This document shows, piece by piece, positions 9,753 through 16,827 of a DNA stretch of 41,555 nucleotides. Position 1 is the stretch's first letter. Each line of letters opens with the position of its first letter. The notes beneath the pieces are model-generated. The model saw nothing but the letters and a program-made list of their open reading frames with translations, made no database searches and was not told where the DNA came from. The stretch spans positions 1-41,555 of the forward strand of contig NZ_RQYN01000042.1 of assembly GCF_003860135.1 (NCBI RefSeq), given 5' to 3'. The position numbers and the translations under genes are program-made. The stretch comes from Tannerella forsythia. GTDB taxonomy: Bacteria > Bacteroidota > Bacteroidia > Bacteroidales > Tannerellaceae.

Positions 9753-11686
9753 GTATGTGGGGCGGAAAGCATCTTCTCGCGTTCGTCGTCTGTTGCATCG
9801 TTCTGCCTTTAACCCTCACGGCGCAACCCGATCGCCCTTTTAGGTGGCTCGATGAAAAGACCCTTTGTGTAACCGACGGCGTAAGCGAGCAGGTCTATCT
9901 CTGGGAGAAAGGAACACTGCGGCTTTTACGGGCAAGACCCTTGTCGCGGGCAACAAGCGACCTGTTTCCCGCGACTTCCTCCGACAGGAGCGGCGACGGC
10001 GAAAGCCCCGTCGCTACATCGTGGGAGATCATCCGGTCGGAGGCCACCGAAAGGCGTTCGGCCTGTACGCGGATAGACCTGCGCGCCGTTTTCAAGGAGT
10101 GCGAACTGACACGCAGCCTGTGCGTCTACGACGATGCTCCGGGTATTGAATGGCGCCTCTCCTTGAAAGGGAAAAACAGCTTGTTCCCTGTTGCTTCTTC
10201 GGCCGATTCCGATCCGGTCGAGAATCCCGAACGATTGCAAGGCGACCGTCCGCACTACTTTTTCACGCCATTCTCCGTGCCGCATTTCAGCGTCCGAGTC
10301 GTCGCTTTCCGCGAAGCGACCGACCACCATACCAACATCGTCCGGTCGAGCAGAGAGCTTCCCTACCGCAAACCTCAATATTACAGAGGATCAATTCTGC
10401 TCGCTAACCGCAACGGGCGAAGCGATGAGGTGCATCTGGCCGTAAAGATGGCGCCGTTGCAGGAGGCGCAGTCCGCTTACGCCGGCTTCGATTTCAGCAC
10501 CGATTTCACCGGCTTCAAGGTGCATTCGCCCGGCTTCGACTTTTCCGACGGGTGCGACACCTGCCGGCAAGAGGCATATCCCTTGTTCTCAGTGATGTAT
10601 GCGACCAGCGAAGAGGAAGCGCTCGATAGGTACAAAAAATACGAGTTGGCGGTTCACAAATACCTCCCTCATCGCGACAATACGTTGACCATGAACACTT
10701 GGGGCGACCGCAATAAGGATAGTCGCATCAACGAATCGTTTATCCTCAACGAATTGGAGGCGGCTGCCGCTCTGGGTATTACCCACTATCAGATCGACGA
10801 CGGATGGCAACAAGGCCTGTCAAAAAACTCGGCCGAAAAAAACAACCTTCTATGGGACGACTGGCAGGCGTCGGACTGGGAGGTAAACAGCATGCGCTTT
10901 CCGCATGGACTGAGCAGGGTGAAAGAGAAAGCCGACTCGTTGGGCATATCGCTCGGACTCTGGTTCAACCCTTCCAAGAACGACCGGTATGCCGCGTGGG
11001 AGCGCGACCGCAATATCCTGCTCGACTTGCATCGCAAGCACGGAATATCCTGGATAAAAATCGACGGGGTGGAAATCGGAGACCGCCTGTCGGAGAGCCG
11101 TGTGCTTCGAATGCTGCGCGAAGCTCAGGAGGAGAGCGCCAATCGTTTGCAGTTCAATATGGATGTAACGGCGGGAAAGCGGGGTGGCTTCTTCTACTTT
11201 CATCGCTTCGGAAACATCTTTCTCGAAAACCGGTATACCGACTGGGGAAACTATTATCCCCACTTGACCCTGCGAAACATCTGGTCTTTGGCTAAGTATG
11301 TTCCCGTGCAACGGATTCAGGTGGAATGGCTCAATAAATGGCGCAACGCGAACCGGTATCCGTCGGACGATCCTCTGAAGCCCATGGAGGTACCCTTCGA
11401 CTATCTCTTTGCCATCGCCATGATGGGGCAACCGCTTGCTTGGATGGAAGCGACCGGTCTGCCCGCCGAAGCCTTTGAGATCTCTCGACTGATTCGTCTC
11501 TGGCAGTCGGAAAGAGGGCGCATGCAGGAGGGCGTTATCCGCCCGGTAGGAGAGGAGCCTGACGGATATAGTTTCCCGGGCTTTATGAGCACCTCCGGCC
11601 ATCGGATCTACGTGCTTTTATTCCGGGAGCACACGTCGCTGCCGGAAGGGAAGTACGACGTATCGCCCGCCGATTCACGTCGATAA
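9749..11686 (+). CDS. Clan GH-D glycosidase (alpha-galactosidase-like), C-terminus frameshifted
   Basis: This is an exported enzyme (signal peptide ending LTLTAQ) whose start overlaps the phosphatase stop. It has an N-terminal beta-sandwich, then a TIM barrel with THYQIDDGWQ (D350/D351) and SWIKIDGVEIGD, where D439 is the likely nucleophile. ENRYTDW (D498) may supply the acid/base. The layout fits GH36-type alpha-galactosidases. The protein ends SPADSRR because a 23-bp deletion between two CGCCGA motifs (scar at 11668-11673) shifts the frame. Without it the gene would run to the TGA at 11745-11747 (IHVDNHTVKVNY...GYFE). About 28 residues of the final beta domain are therefore lost; activity is uncertain. 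A second copy of the tail lies at 16415-16666. Confidence 0.85.
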   Translation: MSMWGGKHLLAFVVCCIVLPLTLTAQPDRPFRWLDEKTLCVTDGVSEQVYLWEKGTLRLLRARPLSRATSDLFPATSSDRSGDGESPVATSWEIIRSEATERRSACTRIDLRAVFKECELTRSLCVYDDAPGIEWRLSLKGKNSLFPVASSADSDPVENPERLQGDRPHYFFTPFSVPHFSVRVVAFREATDHHTNIVRSSRELPYRKPQYYRGSILLANRNGRSDEVHLAVKMAPLQEAQSAYAGFDFSTDFTGFKVHSPGFDFSDGCDTCRQEAYPLFSVMYATSEEEALDRYKKYELAVHKYLPHRDNTLTMNTWGDRNKDSRINESFILNELEAAAALGITHYQIDDGWQQGLSKNSAEKNNLLWDDWQASDWEVNSMRFPHGLSRVKEKADSLGISLGLWFNPSKNDRYAAWERDRNILLDLHRKHGISWIKIDGVEIGDRLSESRVLRMLREAQEESANRLQFNMDVTAGKRGGFFYFHRFGNIFLENRYTDWGNYYPHLTLRNIWSLAKYVPVQRIQVEWLNKWRNANRYPSDDPLKPMEVPFDYLFAIAMMGQPLAWMEATGLPAEAFEISRLIRLWQSERGRMQEGVIRPVGEEPDGYSFPGFMSTSGHRIYVLLFREHTSLPEGKYDVSPADSRR

Positions 11687-11808
11687 CCATACCGTAAAGG
11701 TGAACTATCCCAAACCGTTCTCCTTCGTCTGGGGCTATTTCGAGTGATGAGGATGTGTTTTTTATGTGAGTCTGTGAAAAAAAGGTAGTATCCATCAGTT
11801 GAAACCAC
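11509..11808. repeat. Direct repeat copy 1: GH-D gene tail plus downstream sequence
   Basis: This 300-bp segment holds the last codons of the GH-D gene and about 60 bp past its ancestral stop. It aligns with 16415-16727 at roughly 93% by eye. The whole length difference (13 bp) is explained by two deletions, 23 bp here and 10 bp there. The hairpin that follows the tail in copy 2 has lost its right arm here, where similarity stops next to the IS30 remnant. Confidence 0.92.
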
Positions 11809-12137
11809 AGTTTGAAAAACAGGTGCAATCATTTTCTGTGTACAACCCTGCTTATACATGGCAGAAATTGTGTACCTTTGTTCCCAGGTTAAATGTCTCA
11901 TATTGCAACTTTTTTGGACGAAGGCCAAGATAGAGATTTTATCCCTTCGGAAAAAGGATAGAGATTTTTTTCTCTTCCTTTGTCCGATAAAATCAATTCT
12001 TACCTATTCCTAATAGTTGCATTTGCTAATTGAATTTACGTTGTGATTAAAGATACATTATATATGCTATTGCTTTTAATGAAGATACGGTTTATGCAGT
12101 ATGTGTGGATTTGGCGTAATTAATATAAGGAGGTATA
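11748..12137. other. Gene-free junction between GH-D gene and island
   Basis: This 390-bp stretch holds the end of repeat copy 1, an IS30 transposase remnant on the minus strand, and AT-rich sequence with a short direct repeat (GATAGAGATTTT at about 11929 and 11959). The segment near 12010-12035 (GTTGCATTTGCTAATTGAAT) could be an old IS30 terminal repeat, but I cannot confirm this. The stretch ends with a strong Shine-Dalgarno site (AAGGAGGT, about 12127-12134) just before the first island gene. Confidence 0.6.
11815..11901 (-). mobile_element. IS30-family transposase remnant (N-terminal 29 codons)
   Basis: Read on the minus strand from 11901, the frame gives MRHLTWEQRYTISAMYKQGC followed by TQKMIA. 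This is the characteristic start of IS30-family transposases (HLT-EQRY-I----KQG-TQK-IA helix-turn-helix). After MIA the sequence departs from the family and runs into repeat copy 1, so only the first tenth of the gene remains. An open frame continues upstream to 11928 but is not part of the family. It marks a past insertion at the left edge of the immunity island. Confidence 0.75.
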
Positions 12138-12761
12138 ATGTACTACTATATCGGTGAATTAACAACAGACGGCTATGGAATGGCGATTGTTCCAACTGAT
12201 TTGCTCGCGGAATATCTGGCTTTTAAAAAGTGCCGAGCAAAGAAACTGCTGAGCTATCTGCAGAAGAACTTCGAGCTTTTTCTGGAACTTGTAGAAAAGG
12301 GTAAGTTGGTGCCGTTTTACCGTATTAATGCTTTTGAGTATCATATTTTTGCATCTATAGATGAGGAAACGGATATTCCTGCGGGCTTTAAGGAGGTGTG
12401 CAGATTTGAAAAGCTATATATGGAAGTGGGCGATTTAAATAGAATCTGCTTCTCTAGCTTTAATGACTTAGACTATGATTTTGAAAATATAAAGAAGAAC
12501 ATCACGGACAGAACAGAGCACATCAAAACGGGTGCGGATGAAGTGCTTGAGCCTTACAATTTTCGATTAGGTTTCGATATACCTAAGGGCAAGTATGAAT
12601 TCGACCTTATTGGCTTGGAAAAAATAGAGAAAACGGATAGGGAAAGCACAAACTATGGCTATGCTTTTGTGTTCAGGAAGAACGAGGAAGCCGTGAATGA
12701 GAATATCACAAAATGCGATAATCAGGAAGATACCTATAAATTTAATGTGCCGAGGGAATAG
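12138..12761 (+). CDS. Hypothetical island protein, immunity-like
   Basis: This 207-aa soluble protein starts MYYYIGELTTDGYGMAIVPT and has no signal peptide or membrane segment. It is preceded by AAGGAGGT five bases before the ATG, a full Shine-Dalgarno site that is unusual in Bacteroidota and suggests origin in another phylum. I do not recognise a named family. Its size, acidic composition (many Glu/Asp) and position at the head of a run of small proteins that include DUF2004/DUF2262-like and CbrC-like members fit an immunity protein against a contact-delivered toxin. That function is inferred from the neighbourhood only. Confidence 0.75.
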   Translation: MYYYIGELTTDGYGMAIVPTDLLAEYLAFKKCRAKKLLSYLQKNFELFLELVEKGKLVPFYRINAFEYHIFASIDEETDIPAGFKEVCRFEKLYMEVGDLNRICFSSFNDLDYDFENIKKNITDRTEHIKTGADEVLEPYNFRLGFDIPKGKYEFDLIGLEKIEKTDRESTNYGYAFVFRKNEEAVNENITKCDNQEDTYKFNVPRE

Positions 12762-12777
12762 CTTATAAGGAGAATTT

Positions 12778-12890
12778 ATGAACAAAATAATATGTGAGAG
12801 AATAGAAGATTATCTGCAAGTAGTATGATTATATCAGCTTTAATAAACGAGAAGAAAGCACTAACTTCGAGCATTTGTATGTCCATATAA
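12778..12890 (+). pseudogene. Frameshifted start of a lost island gene
   Basis: A gene start with Shine-Dalgarno site (ATAAGGAGAATTT before the ATG) gives MNKIICERIEDYLQVV and then stops at 12828. A different frame continues with YDYISFNKREESTNFEHLYV, which looks like protein-coding sequence, before running out about 30 bp ahead of the next gene. I read it as the broken 5' end of another small island gene. Family unknown. Confidence 0.5.
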
Positions 12891-12920
12891 CTTTAATTAT
12901 TAACATATATAGAAATAAAT

Positions 12921-13373
12921 ATGAAAGCAATTCAACATAAGTATTTCGGTACTTTAAACCTTGAAATCGATGATAATGTAGCTGTAATTTGGGAGAAAGA
13001 AATTAATGGCATTCCGGTTTGGCTGTGGTATGGTAATAACGGAGAAATACCGGAGGCTTTGCTCGATAGCTATGCACAATTTCTTGACCATTTAGATGAA
13101 AAAATCAAGGAAGCTCGCCGTGCTATCATCGAATACTTAAACAATGATAGGTACTATATAGACTTTCATCTCGAAGAGTTGGAGTTAGATGCCTTACCAA
13201 GCGATGCTACAGACTTCGCAGATCAAATGAGCGTAACGAATATAGGCTTATGGACAGATAGTAATACTCCGCATATCACAATGGATTTTATGATTGATCC
13301 GGAGGTAAGCGACGAGATACTATGCGCAAAGTTCGGCGAAGATGGGAACATTGATATTGCTTGGGAAAGCTGA
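12921..13373 (+). CDS. DUF2004/DUF2262-like small protein, probable immunity protein
   Basis: This 150-aa acidic cytoplasmic protein starts KYFGTLNLEIDDN with a tryptophan-rich strand (VWLWYGNNGEIPE). A helix with the pattern LDHLDEKIKEARRAIIEYL follows, and the end is SDEILCAKFGEDGNIDIAWES. This layout matches, from memory, DUF2004/DUF2262-type proteins that occur in toxin-immunity loci; a profile search would settle which family. The gene at 15507 shows the same overall layout, so the island carries two members. Spacing to the next gene is 14 bp. The target toxin is not present in the window. Confidence 0.7.
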   Translation: MKAIQHKYFGTLNLEIDDNVAVIWEKEINGIPVWLWYGNNGEIPEALLDSYAQFLDHLDEKIKEARRAIIEYLNNDRYYIDFHLEELELDALPSDATDFADQMSVTNIGLWTDSNTPHITMDFMIDPEVSDEILCAKFGEDGNIDIAWES

Positions 13374-13387
13374 GGATCGAGAAAATT

Positions 13388-13810
13388 ATGAATAAAAAAT
13401 GTCTTTATACAGCAGAAACAGCAGTTCCAATAAGTATATGCGATAATAGAGCAGTAATTTCTTATCAAGATTGCGAAATAGAACTGAACTTCGAAACCGT
13501 TCCACCGCACGGAGATGAAATATACTTCATCAAAATCTCTAACTTAGGGCTTGCGCTTCCTTTCTGGATCTATGGACGCAATTTGATGTTTTTAGATAAT
13601 CGCTATTTGATTGCTGAAGCTGTAAAGATAGGAACTTGGGATCCCATTAATAACGTTGTGATTAACCTTCTCACAGGGGAATACATTGACTTGCAGGAAT
13701 GGTATCATCGCACATTAATCAAGAAAAAAGAGATAATACTTGAGAATGATTTCACCGGTAAAAGCCTTAGAATAAAAGATATTAGCTCCTTAGAATGGAA
13801 GAAAGAATAA
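13388..13810 (+). CDS. Hypothetical island protein, immunity-like
   Basis: The ATG at 13388 (MNKKCLYTAETAVPISICDN) is preferred over an in-frame start at 13361 that overlaps the upstream gene. The product is 140 aa, mostly beta strands by composition (ELNFETVPPHGDEIYFIKIS, NNVVINLLTGEYIDLQEWY), with no export signal. I recognise no family. It lies 14 bp after the DUF2004-like gene and 24 bp before the next one, in the same direction, so it belongs to the same transcription unit. An immunity role is inferred from context. Confidence 0.7.
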   Translation: MNKKCLYTAETAVPISICDNRAVISYQDCEIELNFETVPPHGDEIYFIKISNLGLALPFWIYGRNLMFLDNRYLIAEAVKIGTWDPINNVVINLLTGEYIDLQEWYHRTLIKKKEIILENDFTGKSLRIKDISSLEWKKE

Positions 13811-13834
13811 TGGAATAATAATTATTAGTGAAAA

Positions 13835-14197
13835 ATGACAGCAGAGAAACATCAGATGGAACAACTAAATCTTAGTAATGAAGATAGAAAATACCTGGGG
13901 CTAACTCCGATTGGCGAGAACTGGGAAACAATGCGGATAAATGATAATACACTATACTTCGATGGTGATATTATTCGCAAAATGATTACGCATAATTACA
14001 GTGAAACTTGGGGATATTCCTATTCCGATTTAGAGGACTGCATAAAAGCGGGGTCAAATCTGCCGTATTTTGCTAAGAATAGCTGTGATTTAAGGAATCC
14101 GAAAAATACCAAGGATAAGGAAGAAATTTTTAAGCTATTCGGGCTTGATGCAAGTTTAGATTATCCAGGAAACTTGAATTTGGCTTGGAAAAAGTAG
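13835..14197 (+). CDS. Hypothetical island protein, immunity-like
   Basis: This 120-aa cytoplasmic protein contains NETLYFDGDIIRKMI-like and YSETWGYSYSDLEDCIKAG segments. Both the ATG at 13835 and one at 13856 (MEQLNLSNEDRKYLGL) are possible starts; neither has a strong ribosome site. Aromatic and acidic residues are frequent, as in other small immunity proteins. No family recognised. The next gene begins directly at its stop codon. Confidence 0.65.
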   Translation: MTAEKHQMEQLNLSNEDRKYLGLTPIGENWETMRINDNTLYFDGDIIRKMITHNYSETWGYSYSDLEDCIKAGSNLPYFAKNSCDLRNPKNTKDKEEIFKLFGLDASLDYPGNLNLAWKK

Positions 14198-14380
14198 GTG
14201 ATGATGGTGAAAGAATACAAAACTAAGACTTGGCAACATCTGCTGACCGGAGAAGATGGAAAAGCTACTCAAGAGGTAGATCTATCCGGCGTGAAAGAGC
14301 CTTATAAGCAAGCTGCAAATAATGAAGGCGGGAAGAAGTATTATAAGAAATTGATAGAGAAGGTAATAAATGGAAATTAA
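14198..14380 (+). CDS. Small hypothetical island protein (60 aa)
   Basis: This short, lysine-rich product (MMMVKEYKTKTWQHLLTGED...YYKKLIEKVI) begins at the base after the previous stop; the start may instead be the third Met codon (14204). The residual spacing and direction fit the array, but the length is small and it could be a fragment of a longer gene. No recognised domain. Confidence 0.45.
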   Translation: MMMVKEYKTKTWQHLLTGEDGKATQEVDLSGVKEPYKQAANNEGGKKYYKKLIEKVINGN

Positions 14381-14401
14381 GACCATTTAAAGGAAAGAAA
14401 A

Positions 14402-15253
14402 ATGAATCAATATCTACAAGAATACATAAAGCTAAAGAAGAACTTCGAAGAGTGCGACGGAAATAAAGCAAGTGTCGTCGCTCTATATGAATTTGCTGAT
14501 AAGCTAGCAAAATGCTCTGAACAGGAAGCAAAGGAAGTGCTGGTCGATGTCTATCGCATCTTGGGCTTGATGAAAAGTGCGTTTCAGTTGTTCTCCGGCT
14601 TTGCTGATTTGAACGACCGCAAGCAGCATACTAAATACCTTACTCTGAAGAAGTTTTCTGATAGCCAGGGAGATAGATATCCTCTGCCTAAGCCACTTAC
14701 CGAACTCGAACTTAAAGAAAGAGAAGCTAAATTAGCAAAAATACCTAAATTCCGCTATCATCCCGATCCCTTTGCAACAGAGGCTTTTGAAGAGGGCGAA
14801 GCCAAAACCTGTCCTTGTTGCGGAAAGCAAAGCACTATTTACTACAGCACAAGACCATACTGCATAGAAAATGTGGATAATCTCTGTCCGGAGTGCATTT
14901 CCAACGGGAAAGCTGCTGAGAAGTACAATGCTTTATTTATACAAGATGCTGATTGGAATGGCGAACCAGACAGAGAGAAAGAAGATGAATTATTCCACCG
15001 AACTCCCGGCTATATTAGTTGGCAGGGGGAATATTGGCTGTCTTGCTGCAACGATTACTGCGAATACCTTGGCTCAGTTGGCACTCAAGAACTGAAAGCT
15101 ATGGACATAGCAGAGGAAGTCTTGGCTGAATATGAAGCGCGAAACGAGTATCCCGACGTAGCCGATTACTTAGTAAAAGATGGAAATTTGTGCGGATATT
15201 TGTTCCGTTGCCTGCACTGCGGAAAACACCATTTATGGGTAGATGCCGATTAG
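14402..15253 (+). CDS. CbrC-family (UPF0167) protein with N-terminal helical extension
   Basis: Residues about 118-283 show the CbrC/UPF0167 pattern: FRYHPDPFATEAFEEGEAK, a CPCCG cysteine pair, LCPECISNGKAAEKY, HRTPGYISWQGEYWLSCCND and a second CxxC (CLHCGKHHLW). The cysteine pairs probably bind zinc. E. coli CbrC is linked to tolerance of colicin E2, and CbrC-family proteins recur in toxin-immunity loci. The first about 115 residues are an extra helical region (LYEFADKLAKCSEQEAKEVLVD) not present in the short E. coli protein. It is the best family anchor for calling this island an immunity array. The gene sits 21 bp after the previous one and has an AAAGGAAAG ribosome site. Confidence 0.8.
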   Translation: MNQYLQEYIKLKKNFEECDGNKASVVALYEFADKLAKCSEQEAKEVLVDVYRILGLMKSAFQLFSGFADLNDRKQHTKYLTLKKFSDSQGDRYPLPKPLTELELKEREAKLAKIPKFRYHPDPFATEAFEEGEAKTCPCCGKQSTIYYSTRPYCIENVDNLCPECISNGKAAEKYNALFIQDADWNGEPDREKEDELFHRTPGYISWQGEYWLSCCNDYCEYLGSVGTQELKAMDIAEEVLAEYEARNEYPDVADYLVKDGNLCGYLFRCLHCGKHHLWVDAD

Positions 15254-15294
15254 CCAAATTCACGAGATAAGTCAAATATAGCAAAGGAAAAACG

Positions 15295-15399
15295 ATGGCA
15301 ATTGATGGTGTTTCAATAATTGATAGCGACAGCGCTTATGATACTTATAACATAGTAGCGGATATTTTAGAAGATGAAAACACACCCGAGAGTTGACTT
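15295..15399 (+). pseudogene. Truncated start of an island gene (34 codons)
   Basis: A start codon preceded by AAAGGAAAA opens MAIDGVSIIDSDSAYDTYNI and stops after ILEDENTPES. The peptide has the look of the N-terminus of a small immunity-type protein that has lost its body. It is followed by about 100 bp without coding content and then by the promoter of the next gene. Family not certain. Confidence 0.5.
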
Positions 15400-15449
15400 T
15401 TGATAAAAACTGATGAGACGAAATAGCGACCGATCCAAAAATAATCTAA

Positions 15450-15457
15450 TATCTTTG
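15450..15457 (+). promoter_or_regulatory. Bacteroidota -7 element (TATCTTTG)
   Basis: TATCTTTG matches the TAnnTTTG -7 box of the Bacteroidota primary sigma factor and lies about 50 bp before the ATG at 15507. I see no matching TTTG -33 box at the usual distance. It suggests the last two island genes have a promoter the host can read. Confidence 0.5.
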
Positions 15458-15506
15458 TAATCGCCTATAAAGTTGAAATAATAAATTAATAACAAAGGAA
15501 TAAACA

Positions 15507-15956
15507 ATGAAAAAGACAATAACTATTTTAGGCAAAAAATTCACTCTCAATGACGATGAAGAGTATCAAGGTAAGATAAGCATCTGGGGCAGAGAAACCG
15601 AGGTGTGGATAGAAACGGAATTAGAAGATGACTACGAGAACAATATCATTGAAAGAATCAATTGGCTGAACGAAAATCGCGATGCCGTCATTTCCGCTTT
15701 TATGAAAGATAATGACCATTACGTCGATGTGATAAATAAAATGATAGAAAGCGGTGAGTTCAAAGCGGATAAACCAATAACAGAAGAAGATTATGCAAAT
15801 GCCCTGTTCGTGCGCTATTTGAACATCATAGAAAGTGGCGACGAAACAGAGATCTCGCTTGATTTAGATGCCGAACCTGATTACCTCTTAGGGCATTTAG
15901 CTTTTATGGAAATTAGCAGCGATTACGAAGTAGAATGTGGCGGAATTAACGGATAA
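15507..15956 (+). CDS. DUF2262/DUF2004-like small protein, probable immunity protein
   Basis: This 149-aa acidic protein begins KKTITILGKKFTLNDDEEYQ and has a tryptophan strand (ISIWGRETEVWIETELED), a helix (IERINWLNENRDAVISAFM) and a C-terminal strand pair ending LLGHLAFMEISSDYEVECGGING. This is the layout expected for DUF2262-type proteins, which are found in toxin-immunity neighbourhoods. It resembles the product at 12921 in architecture but not closely in sequence. The preceding TATCTTTG gives it a host-type promoter. The partner toxin is unknown. Confidence 0.7.
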   Translation: MKKTITILGKKFTLNDDEEYQGKISIWGRETEVWIETELEDDYENNIIERINWLNENRDAVISAFMKDNDHYVDVINKMIESGEFKADKPITEEDYANALFVRYLNIIESGDETEISLDLDAEPDYLLGHLAFMEISSDYEVECGGING

Positions 15957-15967
15957 GGAGCTTAAAA

Positions 15968-16270
15968 ATGACCTCAGAATTATACGTAAAAAAAGCAGCC
16001 CTTTGGTCTTCCAAGGGCGAATTTGAGAAAGCGGTAGAAAGTATGAACACAGTGCTCGAATTGGACGATGACACCGTCGCGATGACCGAAGCGCACTGCT
16101 TTTTGGGAGAGTACTATTTCATCAATCAAAACTATGAGCTTGCCAAGGAGCATTTGAAGTGGATATCAGATCGCTCAGAGGAGCTGGAAGCCGAGCACGA
16201 CGACCTCTTGAACGACGAAATCACCACCGCAGATGTCCTGCTGAATATGATGGAAAAATTCAAGAAATAG
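15968..16270 (+). CDS. Small TPR-like island protein
   Basis: This 100-aa all-helical protein has one or two tetratricopeptide-like hairpins (AALWSSKGEFEKAVESMNTV, EAHCFLGEYYFINQNYELAKEHL). It starts 11 bp after the previous stop behind a good Shine-Dalgarno site (AAGGAG). It may be a binding partner or an immunity protein; the function is not known. It is the last intact gene of the island. Confidence 0.7.
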   Translation: MTSELYVKKAALWSSKGEFEKAVESMNTVLELDDDTVAMTEAHCFLGEYYFINQNYELAKEHLKWISDRSEELEAEHDDLLNDEITTADVLLNMMEKFKK

Positions 16271-16308
16271 GGGGAATACCTTTAATGTATAATAACAAGA
16301 AATGAATA

Positions 16309-16455
16309 ATGATAAAAATCGGCGATCTCGGAACATTTGAATCTCTGCCACAAATACTGAATGACGTGTTGGAAGAAAATATTCCCGCCCTCGAACAGCA
16401 CATCAAAGGTGGTTGGAAAGAGGGCGCATGCAGGAGGGCGTTATCCGCCCGATAG
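16309..16455 (+). pseudogene. Island gene cut and fused to the GH-D tail repeat
   Basis: The ATG at 16309 opens MIKIGDLGTFESLPQILNDV followed by LEENIPALEQHIKGGW. The frame then enters repeat copy 2 at 16415 and stops after a short out-of-frame read. The native part looks like the N-terminus of another small, possibly ankyrin-like, immunity protein. The junction shows exactly where the right-hand copy of the repeat begins and that it cut an island gene. Confidence 0.6.
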
Positions 16456-16727
16456 GAGAGGAGCCTGACGGATATGGTTTTCCGGGCTTTATGAGCACTT
16501 CCGACCATCGGATCTACGTGCTTTTATTCCGGGAGCACACGTCGCTGCCGGAAGGGAAGTACGACGTATCGCCCGCCGAGAAGGCGAAGTCGCTCACGCC
16601 GATAATCATACCGTAAAGGCGAACTATCCCAAACCGTTCGGCTTCGTCTGGGGCTATTTCGAGTGATGAGGATGTGTTTTTTATGTGAGTCTGGATAAAA
16701 AAGGTAGCACCCATCGATTGAAGCTAC
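16415..16727. repeat. Direct repeat copy 2: GH-D gene tail (pseudogene) plus terminator
   Basis: The second copy of the GH-D gene tail encodes MQEGVIRPIGEEPDGYGFPG and on to SLTPIIIP, then stops at 16616. It keeps the 23 bp missing from copy 1 (between CGCCGA at 16574 and 16597). It has lost 10 bp (TCACGTCGAT) between two CGAT motifs, with the scar at 16600-16603. The ancestral stop would be the TGA at 16664-16666. It has no upstream catalytic part and cannot make an enzyme. Confidence 0.92.
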
Positions 16728-16732
16728 CTTTT
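16699..16732. terminator. Hairpin terminator after GH-D tail copy 2
   Basis: AAAAGGTAGC (16699-16708) pairs fully with GCTACCTTTT (16723-16732), giving a bidirectional intrinsic-terminator shape. In copy 1 the left arm is present but the right arm is not. Copy 2 therefore holds the original downstream end of the gene. Confidence 0.7.
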
Positions 16733-16775
16733 CACCTTTTCTGATTTAAAACATGGTCGGTTCGCAAAAATATAT

Positions 16776-16803
16776 TACTTTTGCATCTATAACACATGTT
16801 ATA
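16776..16803 (+). promoter_or_regulatory. Promoter and candidate TetR operator
   Basis: TACTTTTG (16776-16783) is a -7 box about 45 bp before the tetR start. Just after it, where transcription should begin, lies the inverted repeat TATAACA-CA-TGTTATA (16788-16803). A symmetric site over the transcription start directly before a TetR gene is the usual place for an autorepression operator. Confidence 0.55.
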
Positions 16804-16827
16804 TTACGGTCGTTATAGAATAGAATT

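Noticed and set aside
12138-16270. Prophage or conjugative-element remnant
   Set aside because: No integrase, capsid, mobilization or conjugation gene and no tRNA target; only an IS30 fragment is present.
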